Below the pieces are notes generated by a model, which had not been told where the DNA came from, did not search any database, and worked only from the letters and a program-made list of their open reading frames with translations. From Rhodospirillales bacterium (GTDB lineage Bacteria > Pseudomonadota > Alphaproteobacteria > Reyranellales > Reyranellaceae), in assembly GCA_016699855.1 (NCBI GenBank), contig CP064988.1:1640501-1704500 (forward strand): a DNA stretch of 64,000 nt, given 5' to 3'. A program made the position numbers and the translations under genes. Below, in pieces: positions 30,031 through 37,663 of this stretch. Positions within the stretch are counted from its first letter, which is position 1, and each line of letters opens with the position of its first letter.

Positions 30031-30552
30031 CGTACGCTCCGCAAGAAGCTAATGGATAAAAGTACCACACAAAACACGCTTCCTTTGCTGCGTTGGCTGT
30101 CGACCCTGAAGAATGCTGCCGATCACCGAAGACCTGATGCTGGAGATCGACTGCGCGGATCCCGCACCGCCACCCGCCAAGGCGCCCGCGGCGCCTCGCG
30201 CGGTAGGTACGCCGCCTCGGCGTTGCCGCTGACGGCTTCAGGCTCGGCGGGGCCAGGCGTCCGTCGTCGCGCCGACCGGCGGCGTACGCCGCTCCACGGA
30301 TTTCGGTCCACGACCTGCGAGCAGGGCACCGGCGCTCAGAAGTCCGCCCCTCCCCCTTACAAGACCGACGCCGGCCGCCGCTTGTAGGACGCGGACTGCG
30401 TCCCGCCGGGACGTGGCCGCCGTCCAGTTCAGACGGCGGACCCCGCCTGTAGGCACGGTTACCGGTCTAAAACGCTCCGAAAATTTGCAATGTCATGCAA
30501 CGACTGGAACCCCGATCGGCGGACGCACGTCCCGGCCGGACGAGGCGCCGCG
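30031..30552. other. Gene-free stretch of about 520 bp
   Basis: I see no convincing gene. The first ~100 bases are AT-rich and may hold the promoter of the orphan gene at 29524-30030. The rest is GC-rich, with small hairpins such as GGACGC/GCGTCC near 30388 and CCGTC/GACGG near 30420, and a final AT-rich patch at 30463-30500. An open frame at 30052-30387 has Arg/Thr-rich sequence without family character and is not called. The stretch may be a remnant of the insertion that brought in the orphan gene. Confidence 0.6.
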
Positions 30553-30885
30553 TTAGGCGGCGTTGATCAGCCAAACCCCGGCGCAGATCAGCACCAGGCC
30601 GCCGATCTTCAGCGCCGTCAGCGGCTCGCCGAACATCGTCCAGGCGAGGACGGCGACGATCACGTAGCTGAGCGACACGCTGGGGAAGGCGATCGACACG
30701 GGGATGCGGCGGATCGCGATCAGATAGGCGAAGGCCGCGGCGCCGTAGAGGAACAGGCCGAGGATGGTCGTCGGCCGCAGGAGCTGGGCGACGAGGGTGG
30801 GCGCGTCGGCGCCCTGCTTCAGCAGGATCTGTCCGCCGATGCCGGCGAGGATGCCGATGCCGAGCGCCGCGTAGTAGGGCCACAT
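30553..30885 (-). CDS. SMR-family four-helix membrane protein (EmrE/ArnE-like)
   Basis: This 110-residue protein has four membrane helices (YYAALGIGILAGIGGQILL, ILGLFLYGAAAFAYLIAI, SVSLSYVIVAVLAWTMF and IGGLVLICAGVWLI). It carries the EamA/SMR pattern PVSIAFPSVSLSYVIV and FGEPLTALKIGGL. EmrE drug pumps have an essential Glu in helix 1; here helix 1 has none, which argues against a classical multidrug pump and favours an ArnE/ArnF-like lipid-sugar flippase. It lies 32 bp downstream of a GtrB-like glycosyltransferase, supporting that reading. Substrate unproven. Confidence 0.82.
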   Translation of the reverse strand: MWPYYAALGIGILAGIGGQILLKQGADAPTLVAQLLRPTTILGLFLYGAAAFAYLIAIRRIPVSIAFPSVSLSYVIVAVLAWTMFGEPLTALKIGGLVLICAGVWLINAA

Positions 30886-30917
30886 GGGACGGGTCTCCGG
30901 GATCGGGGCGCGGGCCG

Positions 30918-31985
30918 TCACGCCTCGCGCGGCGCGGCGTTGGCGGGTGGCGGCTCGGCGACGGGGGAGGATTGCGCGCGGTCGTCGACGGCGTGCGGCC
31001 GGCCGGCGGCTGCCGTGCCGGCGGCGGGGCTGCGGCGCTCGACGCCCTCGTGGCCACGGGCGTAGACGTCGCGCACGAGGTATTGCGGCTTGCGGTTCAC
31101 GGCCAGGAACATGCGGCCGAGATACTCGCCCATCATGCCGAGGATCAGGAGCTGCACGCCCGCCAGCAGCGCCAGCGCCGACATCAGCGACGCCCAGCCC
31201 GACGGCAGGTCGCGGCGGAACACCGCCTCGAGCAGCACCACGACGAAGCCCAGCATGCCGACGCCGCTGAGCGCGATGCCGCCGATGCTGGCGACGCGCA
31301 GCGGCATCACCGAGAAGTTCAGGAACATCGACAGCCACAGGCGCAGCAGGCGGCGCAGCGTGTAGTTGCTGCGGCCCTCGGCCCGCGGCAGGTGGCGGAC
31401 CTGCAGCCGGCCGACCTTCTGCGTCATCTGGAACACCAGCCCGTCGACGTAGGGGTACGGGCCGTCGTAGACCGCCAGCCGCTCGCACAGGAAGGCGCTG
31501 AGGCAGCGGAAGCTCGACAGGTACAGGCCGCGCGGCTTGTCGATCAGGCGGTCGGCGCACCAGTTGGTGAAACGGCTGCCGAGATTGCGCCAGGCGGCGT
31601 GCTCCTTGGTCTCGTAGTAGGTGTAGACCGCGTCGAAGCCGCCGTCGCGGGCGTGCTCGAACAGCCGCACGACCTCCTCCGGCGGGTTCTGGAGGTCGTC
31701 GTCCATGGTGATGGCGTAGTCGCCGCGCGCGTGCGCCAGACCGGCCATGACGGCGTTGTGCTCGCCGAAATTGCGCGACAGGTCGACCACGACGACCGGC
31801 GCGCCGGGGCGGTCGACCAGCGCGCGGCAGACCTCGAGGCTGCCGTCGGGGCTGCCGTCGTTGACCAGCACGATCTCGTGGCCGCCGGCGACCACCAGCG
31901 CGCGCAACGCCTCGACCAGCTCGCCGACGCTGGCCGAGCCGTTGTAGACCGGCACCACGACGCTGAGCGCGAAAGGCCTGCTCAT
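30918..31985 (-). CDS. Polyprenyl-phosphate-sugar glycosyltransferase, GT2 (GtrB/DPMS-like)
   Basis: This 355-residue protein has an N-terminal GT-A domain (VVVPVYNGSASVGELVEAL) with the metal-binding motif MDDDLQNPPEEV. Two membrane helices follow near residues 230-300 (GGIALSGVGMLGFVVVLLEAV and LMSALALLAGVQLLILGMMGEYLGR). This is the layout of GtrB, ArnC and dolichol-phosphate-mannose synthases, which load a sugar onto undecaprenyl phosphate at the inner membrane. The last ~45 residues are a Pro/Ala/Arg-rich tail. Its start overlaps the methyltransferase stop by ATGA, and an SMR-like gene follows. Confidence 0.9.
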   Translation of the reverse strand: MSRPFALSVVVPVYNGSASVGELVEALRALVVAGGHEIVLVNDGSPDGSLEVCRALVDRPGAPVVVVDLSRNFGEHNAVMAGLAHARGDYAITMDDDLQNPPEEVVRLFEHARDGGFDAVYTYYETKEHAAWRNLGSRFTNWCADRLIDKPRGLYLSSFRCLSAFLCERLAVYDGPYPYVDGLVFQMTQKVGRLQVRHLPRAEGRSNYTLRRLLRLWLSMFLNFSVMPLRVASIGGIALSGVGMLGFVVVLLEAVFRRDLPSGWASLMSALALLAGVQLLILGMMGEYLGRMFLAVNRKPQYLVRDVYARGHEGVERRSPAAGTAAAGRPHAVDDRAQSSPVAEPPPANAAPREA

Positions 31986-32716
31986 CTCTTCTCCGCCACC
32001 ACGAGGATGGATCCGCCGAACGGCAGCGCCAGACCGCGCGCGATCAACCAGCGCTCCACGCCGGTCACCGCGCCGAACAGCGCGTCGATGGGCGCCGGGA
32101 ACGGCTTGACGTCGCTGGACCCGCCGCCGGCGACCAGCCGGCGCAGCGCCATTAAGGGGAACAGAAACATGTTCCAGTAGGTCGCCCGCCGCACCGCGAA
32201 GCCCGCCGCCGCCACCATGCCCACCGCCTCGCCCCGCGTGAACCGCCGGGCGTTGTGCACCTCGCGGTCGTGCGCCGACAGCATCCAGCGGTAGGCCGGC
32301 AGATTCAGCACCAGGATTCCGCCCAAACGCAGGCAGCGATGCGCCTCCCGCAAGGCGGCGGGGGGATCGACGAGGCGGTGCGACAGCACGTCGGCGCTGA
32401 CGATGGCGGCGGCGGCGCCGTCGGCGAGCGGCGGCTGGACGATGGAGCCGACCGCGACCGCGGCGCCGCTCTTGGCGCGGGCGGTGGCGGCGGCCGCCGC
32501 GTCGTACTCGACGCCGGCCAGCGCCACGCCCGGCAGGCGCGCCGCCAGCCGCTTGAGCAGCCCGCCCGTGCCGCAGCCGAAATCGACCAAGGGCGCGCCG
32601 GTGGTCGCGGCGATCCCGGCCTCGACCAGCCGGTCGCCGATCAACGCGTGCAGCACCCGGTACCACCACATGTGGTCCTCCAGCCCTGCCATGGCGTCGT
32701 ACTCGGCGCGTTCCAT
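31982..32716 (-). CDS. SAM-dependent methyltransferase
   Basis: This 244-residue class I methyltransferase has motif I VDFGCGTGGLLKRLA, the acidic residue ending strand 2 (AGVEYDAAA), and motif III/post-I blocks (IVSADVLSHRLVDP, LRLGGILVLNLPAYRW). The N-terminus, MERAEYDAMAGLEDHMWWYR, matches a common type found in surface-glycan and lipid-linked sugar clusters. Translation is coupled to the GtrB-like gene. Methylation of a sugar or polyprenyl intermediate is inferred from context only. Confidence 0.88.
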   Translation of the reverse strand: MERAEYDAMAGLEDHMWWYRVLHALIGDRLVEAGIAATTGAPLVDFGCGTGGLLKRLAARLPGVALAGVEYDAAAAATARAKSGAAVAVGSIVQPPLADGAAAAIVSADVLSHRLVDPPAALREAHRCLRLGGILVLNLPAYRWMLSAHDREVHNARRFTRGEAVGMVAAAGFAVRRATYWNMFLFPLMALRRLVAGGGSSDVKPFPAPIDALFGAVTGVERWLIARGLALPFGGSILVVAEKR

Positions 32717-33075
32717 CGTGCCTGTATAGCGGATGGTTCCGCCGCGGGCCGCCGGTTTTCGGCCGGCCGCGCGACGGGCTGCGCGGCCGCTCCGCCAACC
32801 GGATGCGGGGTGGCGACGGCGCCAACCGTCCGGCGGCGACGCCGATGAGCCGGACCCGGAGGCACGGCGGCCAACCGTCCGGCCGGGACGCGCCCGGCCG
32901 GCGGTCCGGATGCGGGACGGCACAGGCGCCATCCACCCAGCGGGGGCGTATATGCCGATGGCACGCGAAGACGCAGGTGGCCGTCACCCGGCGAGTGCGC
33001 GACCGTCCCGCCGCGGCTCGACGACGCGTCGACCCGGCGGCGGGCGGCGCGTGACGGCGCCGCGCCGGCCTTGCT
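32717..33075. other. Divergent intergenic region with short direct repeats
   Basis: This 359-bp GC-rich gap separates the methyltransferase from the divergent membrane protein. It contains two copies of GCCAACCGTCCGGC (32821-32834, 32870-32883) and two of CCGGATGCGGG (32799-32809, 32906-32916), which could be operator half-sites or remnants of a local duplication. No gene was recognised. Promoters for both directions must lie here or nearby, but none could be picked out. Confidence 0.5.
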
Positions 33076-34827
33076 ATGGTCCGCGCGCGCGCGCCGCTCC
33101 CGGCCGTGGCGCCACCGAGCCCGCCGCCCCGCACCGTGGACACCCGCAGCACCGCCCCGCCCGACCCGGAAGCGTCCTCGCCGCGTGAGACGCTGGCGCC
33201 GGTACCGCCGCCGCCGGCGCCGGGCGCGCCGGAGGTCGTGCACCATCCCCGCCGTTTCCTGCGCGAGCGCCTGCCGATCGGAGCCGACCACGCCATCGCC
33301 GCCCTGCTGCTGCTGATCCCCGGCGGCTGGCTGGCCGGCTACCTGCTGCCGCCGGTCAACCACGACGTCGCCGCCGTGCTCGACGTCGCCCACCGCTGGC
33401 TCGGCGGCGAGCGGCTCTACCAGGACATCATCGACGTCAATCTTCCGCTCGTGTTCGTGCTGTACGCCATCCCCGACCTGCTGGCGCGGGCCACCGCCTT
33501 CGTGGGCTGGAGACCCGAGACCTGGCTGACCCTGTGCTTCTACGGAGCCATCGCCGCCGCCTTCCTGAGCTGCCGCGCGCTCACCCGCCGCGTCCCCTCC
33601 CTCGCGCATCCGCTGACCGAGGCGCTGGTGCCGCCGACGCTGCTGTTCCTGTTCGCGGTGCTGCCGAACGAGAACTTCGCGCAGCGCGAACACCTGATGT
33701 TCATCGCCACCGCCCCCTACATGCTGCACGCCGCGGCGCGCGCCGAGGGCCGCGAGTCGGCGATCGGCCGGATCGGGACGTGGGCGATCGCGCTGGCCGC
33801 CGGCATCGGACTGGCGCAGAAGCCGCATTTCATGCTGATCCCGCTGGCCGTCGAGGCCTATCTGCTGCTGCATCGCGGTTGGCGCCGGACCTTCACCGAC
33901 CTCGTGCCGTGGATCATCGGCGGCTGCGCGCTGGCGCATCTCGCGCTGATCTTCCTCGGCACGCCGGCCTACGTCTCGTTCGTGCTGCCGATCATCTGGG
34001 ATTCCTACGCCAATCTCGGCGATGTGCGCTGGCACCAGGTGTTGCTGGGTCCGGTGCTGGGACCCACCCTGCTGGCGCTGCTGGCGTTCGGCCTGCTCGC
34101 GATCTTCCTCGCGCGCACGGTGGCGGCGCGCGTCATCGTCGCCTACGGCGTCGGCGCGGCGCTGGCGGCGGCCGCGCAGGCCAAGGGCTGGCCCTACCAC
34201 GTGCTGCCGGCGCTGTCGGCCGCGATCCTGCTGGCGTCGGTGACGCTGTCGCAGATGGTCGACCGCTACCTGCCGCTCGACCGCGAGGCGCACCGCATGC
34301 CCGTGACGGCGATCGGCGCGACCTTCCTGATCCTGCTGTACTTCCAGGCCGCGCTGTTCACGCCGCCGTTCCAGAAGCAACGCCAGTTCGACGACAGCAT
34401 CACCGGCGTGCTGATGCACGTCGTCGCCCAGAACGCGCCGAACAAACGCATCCTCGTGCTCTCGCCCGGAATCTATCCGCACTATCCGCTGGTCAACTAC
34501 GGCGGCCTGCGCATGACCATGCGCTTCCAGACGATGTGGGTGCTGCAGGGCATATACGCGGACTGCGAGGAATTCCCCACGCTCTACACCGCGCCGGAGG
34601 ACATGTCCGACGTCGAGCGCTTCGTGTTCGACTCGGTGTCCGAGGACTTCGAGCGCCAGCGCCCCGACCTCGTGATCGTAGACCGTATCGCCGGCGTTCC
34701 GCGCTGCCAGGGCCGCGTGTTCGACTACCTCGAGTATTTCCAGCGCAACGCCCGCTTCGCCAAGGCGTTCGAGCGGTACGTGCGCTTCATGGAAGTCGAC
34801 CGGTACACCATCTACAAGCGGCGCTGA
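33076..34827 (+). CDS. Multi-pass membrane protein, GT-C glycosyltransferase-like
   Basis: This 583-residue protein has a Pro-rich cytoplasmic N-terminus of about 70 residues and roughly 9-10 membrane helices. A soluble C-terminal domain of about 150 residues (from KRILVLSPGIYPHYPLVNYG) follows. The first predicted periplasmic loop holds NHDVAAVLDVAHRWLGGERLY, with an acidic residue where GT-C enzymes such as PMT/ArnT place their catalytic Asp. It could transfer a polyprenyl-linked sugar to a glycan or protein, fitting the GtrB/SMR genes opposite. The start is uncertain: ATG 33076 is used, and GTG 33136 is possible. Confidence 0.75.
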   Translation: MVRARAPLPAVAPPSPPPRTVDTRSTAPPDPEASSPRETLAPVPPPPAPGAPEVVHHPRRFLRERLPIGADHAIAALLLLIPGGWLAGYLLPPVNHDVAAVLDVAHRWLGGERLYQDIIDVNLPLVFVLYAIPDLLARATAFVGWRPETWLTLCFYGAIAAAFLSCRALTRRVPSLAHPLTEALVPPTLLFLFAVLPNENFAQREHLMFIATAPYMLHAAARAEGRESAIGRIGTWAIALAAGIGLAQKPHFMLIPLAVEAYLLLHRGWRRTFTDLVPWIIGGCALAHLALIFLGTPAYVSFVLPIIWDSYANLGDVRWHQVLLGPVLGPTLLALLAFGLLAIFLARTVAARVIVAYGVGAALAAAAQAKGWPYHVLPALSAAILLASVTLSQMVDRYLPLDREAHRMPVTAIGATFLILLYFQAALFTPPFQKQRQFDDSITGVLMHVVAQNAPNKRILVLSPGIYPHYPLVNYGGLRMTMRFQTMWVLQGIYADCEEFPTLYTAPEDMSDVERFVFDSVSEDFERQRPDLVIVDRIAGVPRCQGRVFDYLEYFQRNARFAKAFERYVRFMEVDRYTIYKRR

Positions 34828-34857
34828 GGCCGCGTCCCACCTGCCGTCGACCGCGCG

Positions 34858-35301
34858 TCAGGCCGGCGGGCGGCGGTCCGGCGGGACGCGCTTGAGGTCG
34901 GGGACGCGGAACACGCCGGAGGCGGTCAGCACGGTCTCGCCGGCGCATACCAGCTCGGTGCGGCAGAAACAGAAATTCGCCGTGCGCCGGGTCACGACGG
35001 CCTTGCCGTCGACCCAGTTCCCCAGCTTCGCGCCGCGCACGAAATCGCAGTTCATCGAGATCGTCGGATGCGGCCAGCGGATCCCCGTCGTGAAGCCGCA
35101 GCCGATCCCCATCACCATGTCGGCGACGGTGACCAGCAGGCCGCCATGGGCGACGCCCATCGGGTTGCCGTGGCGCCGCTCCAGCGGCAGGCCGATGCGC
35201 ATGCCGTCGGCCTCGATCCGCACGTAGAGCGGGCCGACCAGACCGATGAAATCGTCGGGGATGTCGAAGGCGGTGAAGCCCTCGGGGATCGTCGCGTCCA
35301 T
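34858..35301 (-). CDS. PaaI-type thioesterase
   Basis: This 147-residue hot-dog protein has the PaaI/thioesterase superfamily core, with GNPMGVAHGGLLVTVADMVMG giving the HGG motif and the helix that lines the active site. It probably hydrolyses an acyl- or aryl-CoA. It heads away from the GT-C-like gene and is followed upstream in the same direction by another thioesterase, eight bases from its start. The substrate is unknown. Length and motif match the family well. Confidence 0.88.
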   Translation of the reverse strand: MDATIPEGFTAFDIPDDFIGLVGPLYVRIEADGMRIGLPLERRHGNPMGVAHGGLLVTVADMVMGIGCGFTTGIRWPHPTISMNCDFVRGAKLGNWVDGKAVVTRRTANFCFCRTELVCAGETVLTASGVFRVPDLKRVPPDRRPPA

Positions 35302-35308
35302 GCGCGCC

Positions 35309-35788
35309 TCAACCGAACAGGCCGTCGCGCGAGCCCGCGGCGGCGACGAGACGGACGCGGATATCCTCCGGGATCGGGCGGCTCCGGCCCGACGCCGGGT
35401 CGATCACCACCACGACCGCGTGCCCTGTCGCGGCGCAGGCGCCGGACTGGTCGAAGATCGCCTGCCCCACCACGAACGATGACCGCCGGATCTCCATCAG
35501 ACGCGCGCCGGCCCGGATGTTGCCGGGGTAGAACATCTGGCGCCGCAGATCGAGCTCGAGATGCGCCGCCACGACGGACAGCCCGGCCTCCTCGATGAAC
35601 CGCATGCGCTCTTTGATGTAGAGCACGCGGGCGTTCTCGATGAACGCCATGAAGGCCACGTTGTTGACGTGGCCGTTGGCGTCGACGTCCTGGAAGCGCA
35701 GGTTCTCCGTCGTCAGATAGCCGAACGATCCGGCATCGGTCAGGTCGACCGCCGGCGACCCGCCGGCCACGTCCACGGGCGCGTTCAT
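35309..35788 (-). CDS. Acyl-CoA thioesterase, 4HBT family
   Basis: This 159-residue hot-dog thioesterase has the 4-hydroxybenzoyl-CoA-thioesterase-type motif FQDVDANGHVNNVAFMAF, whose Asp is the usual catalytic residue, and a downstream LELDLRRQMFYPG strand. It likely hydrolyses an acyl-CoA ester. Genes on both sides, the PaaI protein and a VOC protein, lie within ten bases, so they form one operon. I chose ATG 35788, which leaves a short disordered N-terminus. Confidence 0.87.
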   Translation of the reverse strand: MNAPVDVAGGSPAVDLTDAGSFGYLTTENLRFQDVDANGHVNNVAFMAFIENARVLYIKERMRFIEEAGLSVVAAHLELDLRRQMFYPGNIRAGARLMEIRRSSFVVGQAIFDQSGACAATGHAVVVVIDPASGRSRPIPEDIRVRLVAAAGSRDGLFG

Positions 35789-35796
35789 CGCGGCGG

Positions 35797-36645
35797 TCAA
35801 CCCTTCGCGAACTCGACGCAGACGCCGCCGGCGTCCTTGGCCGACACCAGCACGCGCCCGGCGTCCGGCCGGACGTGCGCCACGCCGTTGGCCGCGAGCG
35901 TGGCGGCGGTCGCGGCGGGATCGGCCACCGCGAAGCTCAGCAGCGCGGGATGGTCGTCGTTCCGCTCCGTCTCCGCGCCGGGATAGCGGGCGCGGAACCG
36001 CGCGCGCGTCATGAACCGGATCGGTGTGCCGCCGCTCTCGACCAGCAGGTCGTCCCCGTCGCGCCGCACCGCGTCGGCGCCGAAGACGCGGCGCACGTAG
36101 TCCTCGTCGATGGCGGGATCGGACGCGATCACGGCGGCGCCGGCCACGCCCTTCACGCCGTTGGGATGCTTCGCCCACTCCGCGCGGTAGACGAACTGCG
36201 GCGTGCGGTGCTCGCACACGAAGTAGCCCAGCAGCTTCGCCCGCTTGGTGCCGAGGCGGACGGTGCGGAAGGCGGCGTGCTCCATCCGGCCCGCGATCTC
36301 CACGTCGCGGCCGAAATCCAGCACCGCGTCGGGCTGCAGCCCGGCGGCGGTCCACGCCGCGTGCGCGATGTCGGCGCCGTCGGTGCGCAGCGCGGCGTTG
36401 ACGAGTCCGCCGCCCTTCTCCAGCAGCGCCCGCCGCTCGGCGTTGAACTCGTTGGGGGTCACGATGCCGATCAGCTCGTAGTAGTTGTCGGCGAAGATCA
36501 TCAGGTGGTTCGCCGTGCCCAGCCGCGTGTGGAAGCCGCGCGGCTGCACCTGGAACCCGAGGCGCTTGTAGGCGGCCTCGGCGGCGTCTATGTCCTTCAC
36601 CACCACCACCGCGTGGTCGATGCCCTTTACCGCCTGCTTCGCCAT
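35797..36645 (-). CDS. VOC-superfamily (glyoxalase-like) protein
   Basis: This 282-residue protein contains two VOC-type beta-alpha-beta-beta-beta modules. The first starts GIDHAVVVVKDIDAAEAAYKRLGF with a metal-ligand-type His. The second starts near GVKGVAGAAVIASD. It resembles the Glyoxalase_3/DUF3578-like group of uncharacterised proteins with a central NHLMIFADNYYELIGI strand. Substrate and reaction are unknown; isomerase, lyase or dioxygenase chemistry is possible. It is co-transcribed with thioesterase and MaoC genes, so a CoA-linked or aromatic-acid context is likely. Confidence 0.82.
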   Translation of the reverse strand: MAKQAVKGIDHAVVVVKDIDAAEAAYKRLGFQVQPRGFHTRLGTANHLMIFADNYYELIGIVTPNEFNAERRALLEKGGGLVNAALRTDGADIAHAAWTAAGLQPDAVLDFGRDVEIAGRMEHAAFRTVRLGTKRAKLLGYFVCEHRTPQFVYRAEWAKHPNGVKGVAGAAVIASDPAIDEDYVRRVFGADAVRRDGDDLLVESGGTPIRFMTRARFRARYPGAETERNDDHPALLSFAVADPAATAATLAANGVAHVRPDAGRVLVSAKDAGGVCVEFAKG

Positions 36646-36667
36646 CGCGTCCTCCCGTCGCGGCGCG

Positions 36668-37129
36668 TCAATCCGCCGCCGGACGGCGGCGGATGAACTC
36701 GCGACCCTGCATCGTCATCACCAGCTCGCCCGCCTGGTTGACGACCTCGAACTCCTTGAAGATCAGCCCGATGTCGCGGCGGCTCGACGATTCGCGCTTC
36801 TCCACCAGCGTGACGCTGGCGGTCAGCGTGTCGCCGGGCCGCACCGGCTTGAGCCAGCGCACGTCCTGGACGCCGGCGCCGCCGACGCTGGTGTCGGGAT
36901 GGCTGAAATTGTCGACCAGCAGGCGCATCACGGCGGCGCATGTGTGCCAGCCGCTGGCGATCAGGCCGCCGAACATCGAGGCCTCCGCGGCCGCCTTGTC
37001 GACGTGGAAAGGCTGCGGATCGAAGTCGCGCCCGAACGACACGACGCGCTCCTCGGTGAAGCTGGTCGAGCCGATCGGATAGACGCGCCCGAGCTCGAAA
37101 TCCTCCCAGTAGCGCTTGGGGCCCGGCAT
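36668..37129 (-). CDS. MaoC-family dehydratase, tandem copy A
   Basis: This 153-residue hot-dog protein has the MaoC catalytic pattern FGRDFDPQPFHVDKAAAEASMFGG, with Asp and His in place. It likely hydrates an enoyl-CoA or related thioester. It is a close paralogue of the next gene: both open MPGP-[KL]-RYWED and share a 51-base identical DNA stretch around the GGLIASGWHT codons. The genes are seven bases apart. The pair may form a heterodimer or reflect recent duplication followed by divergence. Confidence 0.9.
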   Translation of the reverse strand: MPGPKRYWEDFELGRVYPIGSTSFTEERVVSFGRDFDPQPFHVDKAAAEASMFGGLIASGWHTCAAVMRLLVDNFSHPDTSVGGAGVQDVRWLKPVRPGDTLTASVTLVEKRESSSRRDIGLIFKEFEVVNQAGELVMTMQGREFIRRRPAAD

Positions 37130-37136
37130 GCCGCGC

Positions 37137-37595
37137 CTAGGCCGCCGGCCGGCGGCGGAACATGCCCATGCCGCGCACGGTCATGACGGGCTCGCCGTTC
37201 TGGTCGCGCACGGTCCACTCGTTGCGGATCACACCGATATGCGGCTTGCTGCGCGACGGCGTCTTCTCGTAGGCGCGCACCGAGACATGGATCGTGTCGC
37301 CGGCCCGCACCGGCTTGTGCCAGCGGATCTCGTCGAGGCCGGGCGAACCGAGGCTGGTCTCGGGATTGAGGTACCCGTCGACCATCAGCCGCATCATGGC
37401 CGCCCCGGTGTGCCAGCCGCTGGCGATCAGGCCGCCGAACATCGAGGCCTCCGCGGCCTTCTTGTCGACGTGGATCGGCTGCGGATCGAACTCGAGGCCG
37501 AACGCCACGATCTCCGCCTCAGTCATGACGCGCGAGCCGAGCTCGTAGACCTTGTCGAGCTCGATGTCTTCCCAGTAGCGCAGCGGTCCGGGCAT
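37137..37595 (-). CDS. MaoC-family dehydratase, tandem copy B
   Basis: This 152-residue paralogue of the 36668-37129 product has the same catalytic stretch FDPQPIHVDKKAAEASMFGG. The start at 37595 (MPGPLRYWEDIELD) matches copy A. An upstream in-frame ATG would add 16 unsupported residues. It is first in the run MaoC-MaoC-VOC-4HBT-PaaI, which reads as one operon. A specific pathway is not evident. Both copies keep Asp and His, unlike the intact/degenerate pair at 26-27 kb. Confidence 0.9.
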   Translation of the reverse strand: MPGPLRYWEDIELDKVYELGSRVMTEAEIVAFGLEFDPQPIHVDKKAAEASMFGGLIASGWHTGAAMMRLMVDGYLNPETSLGSPGLDEIRWHKPVRAGDTIHVSVRAYEKTPSRSKPHIGVIRNEWTVRDQNGEPVMTVRGMGMFRRRPAA

Positions 37596-37663
37596 GGCGG
37601 CGGCGTTCTCCCGTCCGCCATCAAGCATAGGGCCGGCGGGCATGCAACCCGACGGCGCGGATG

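Noticed and set aside
30052..30387. Possible 111-residue gene in the gene-free stretch
   Set aside because: There is no ribosome site, no recognisable motif, and the Arg/Thr/Ala-rich sequence looks random.
30886..33296. Extended minus-strand frame joining the GT2 gene with upstream sequence
   Set aside because: The upstream part overlaps the methyltransferase in another frame; ATG 31985 with the ATGA overlap is the natural start.
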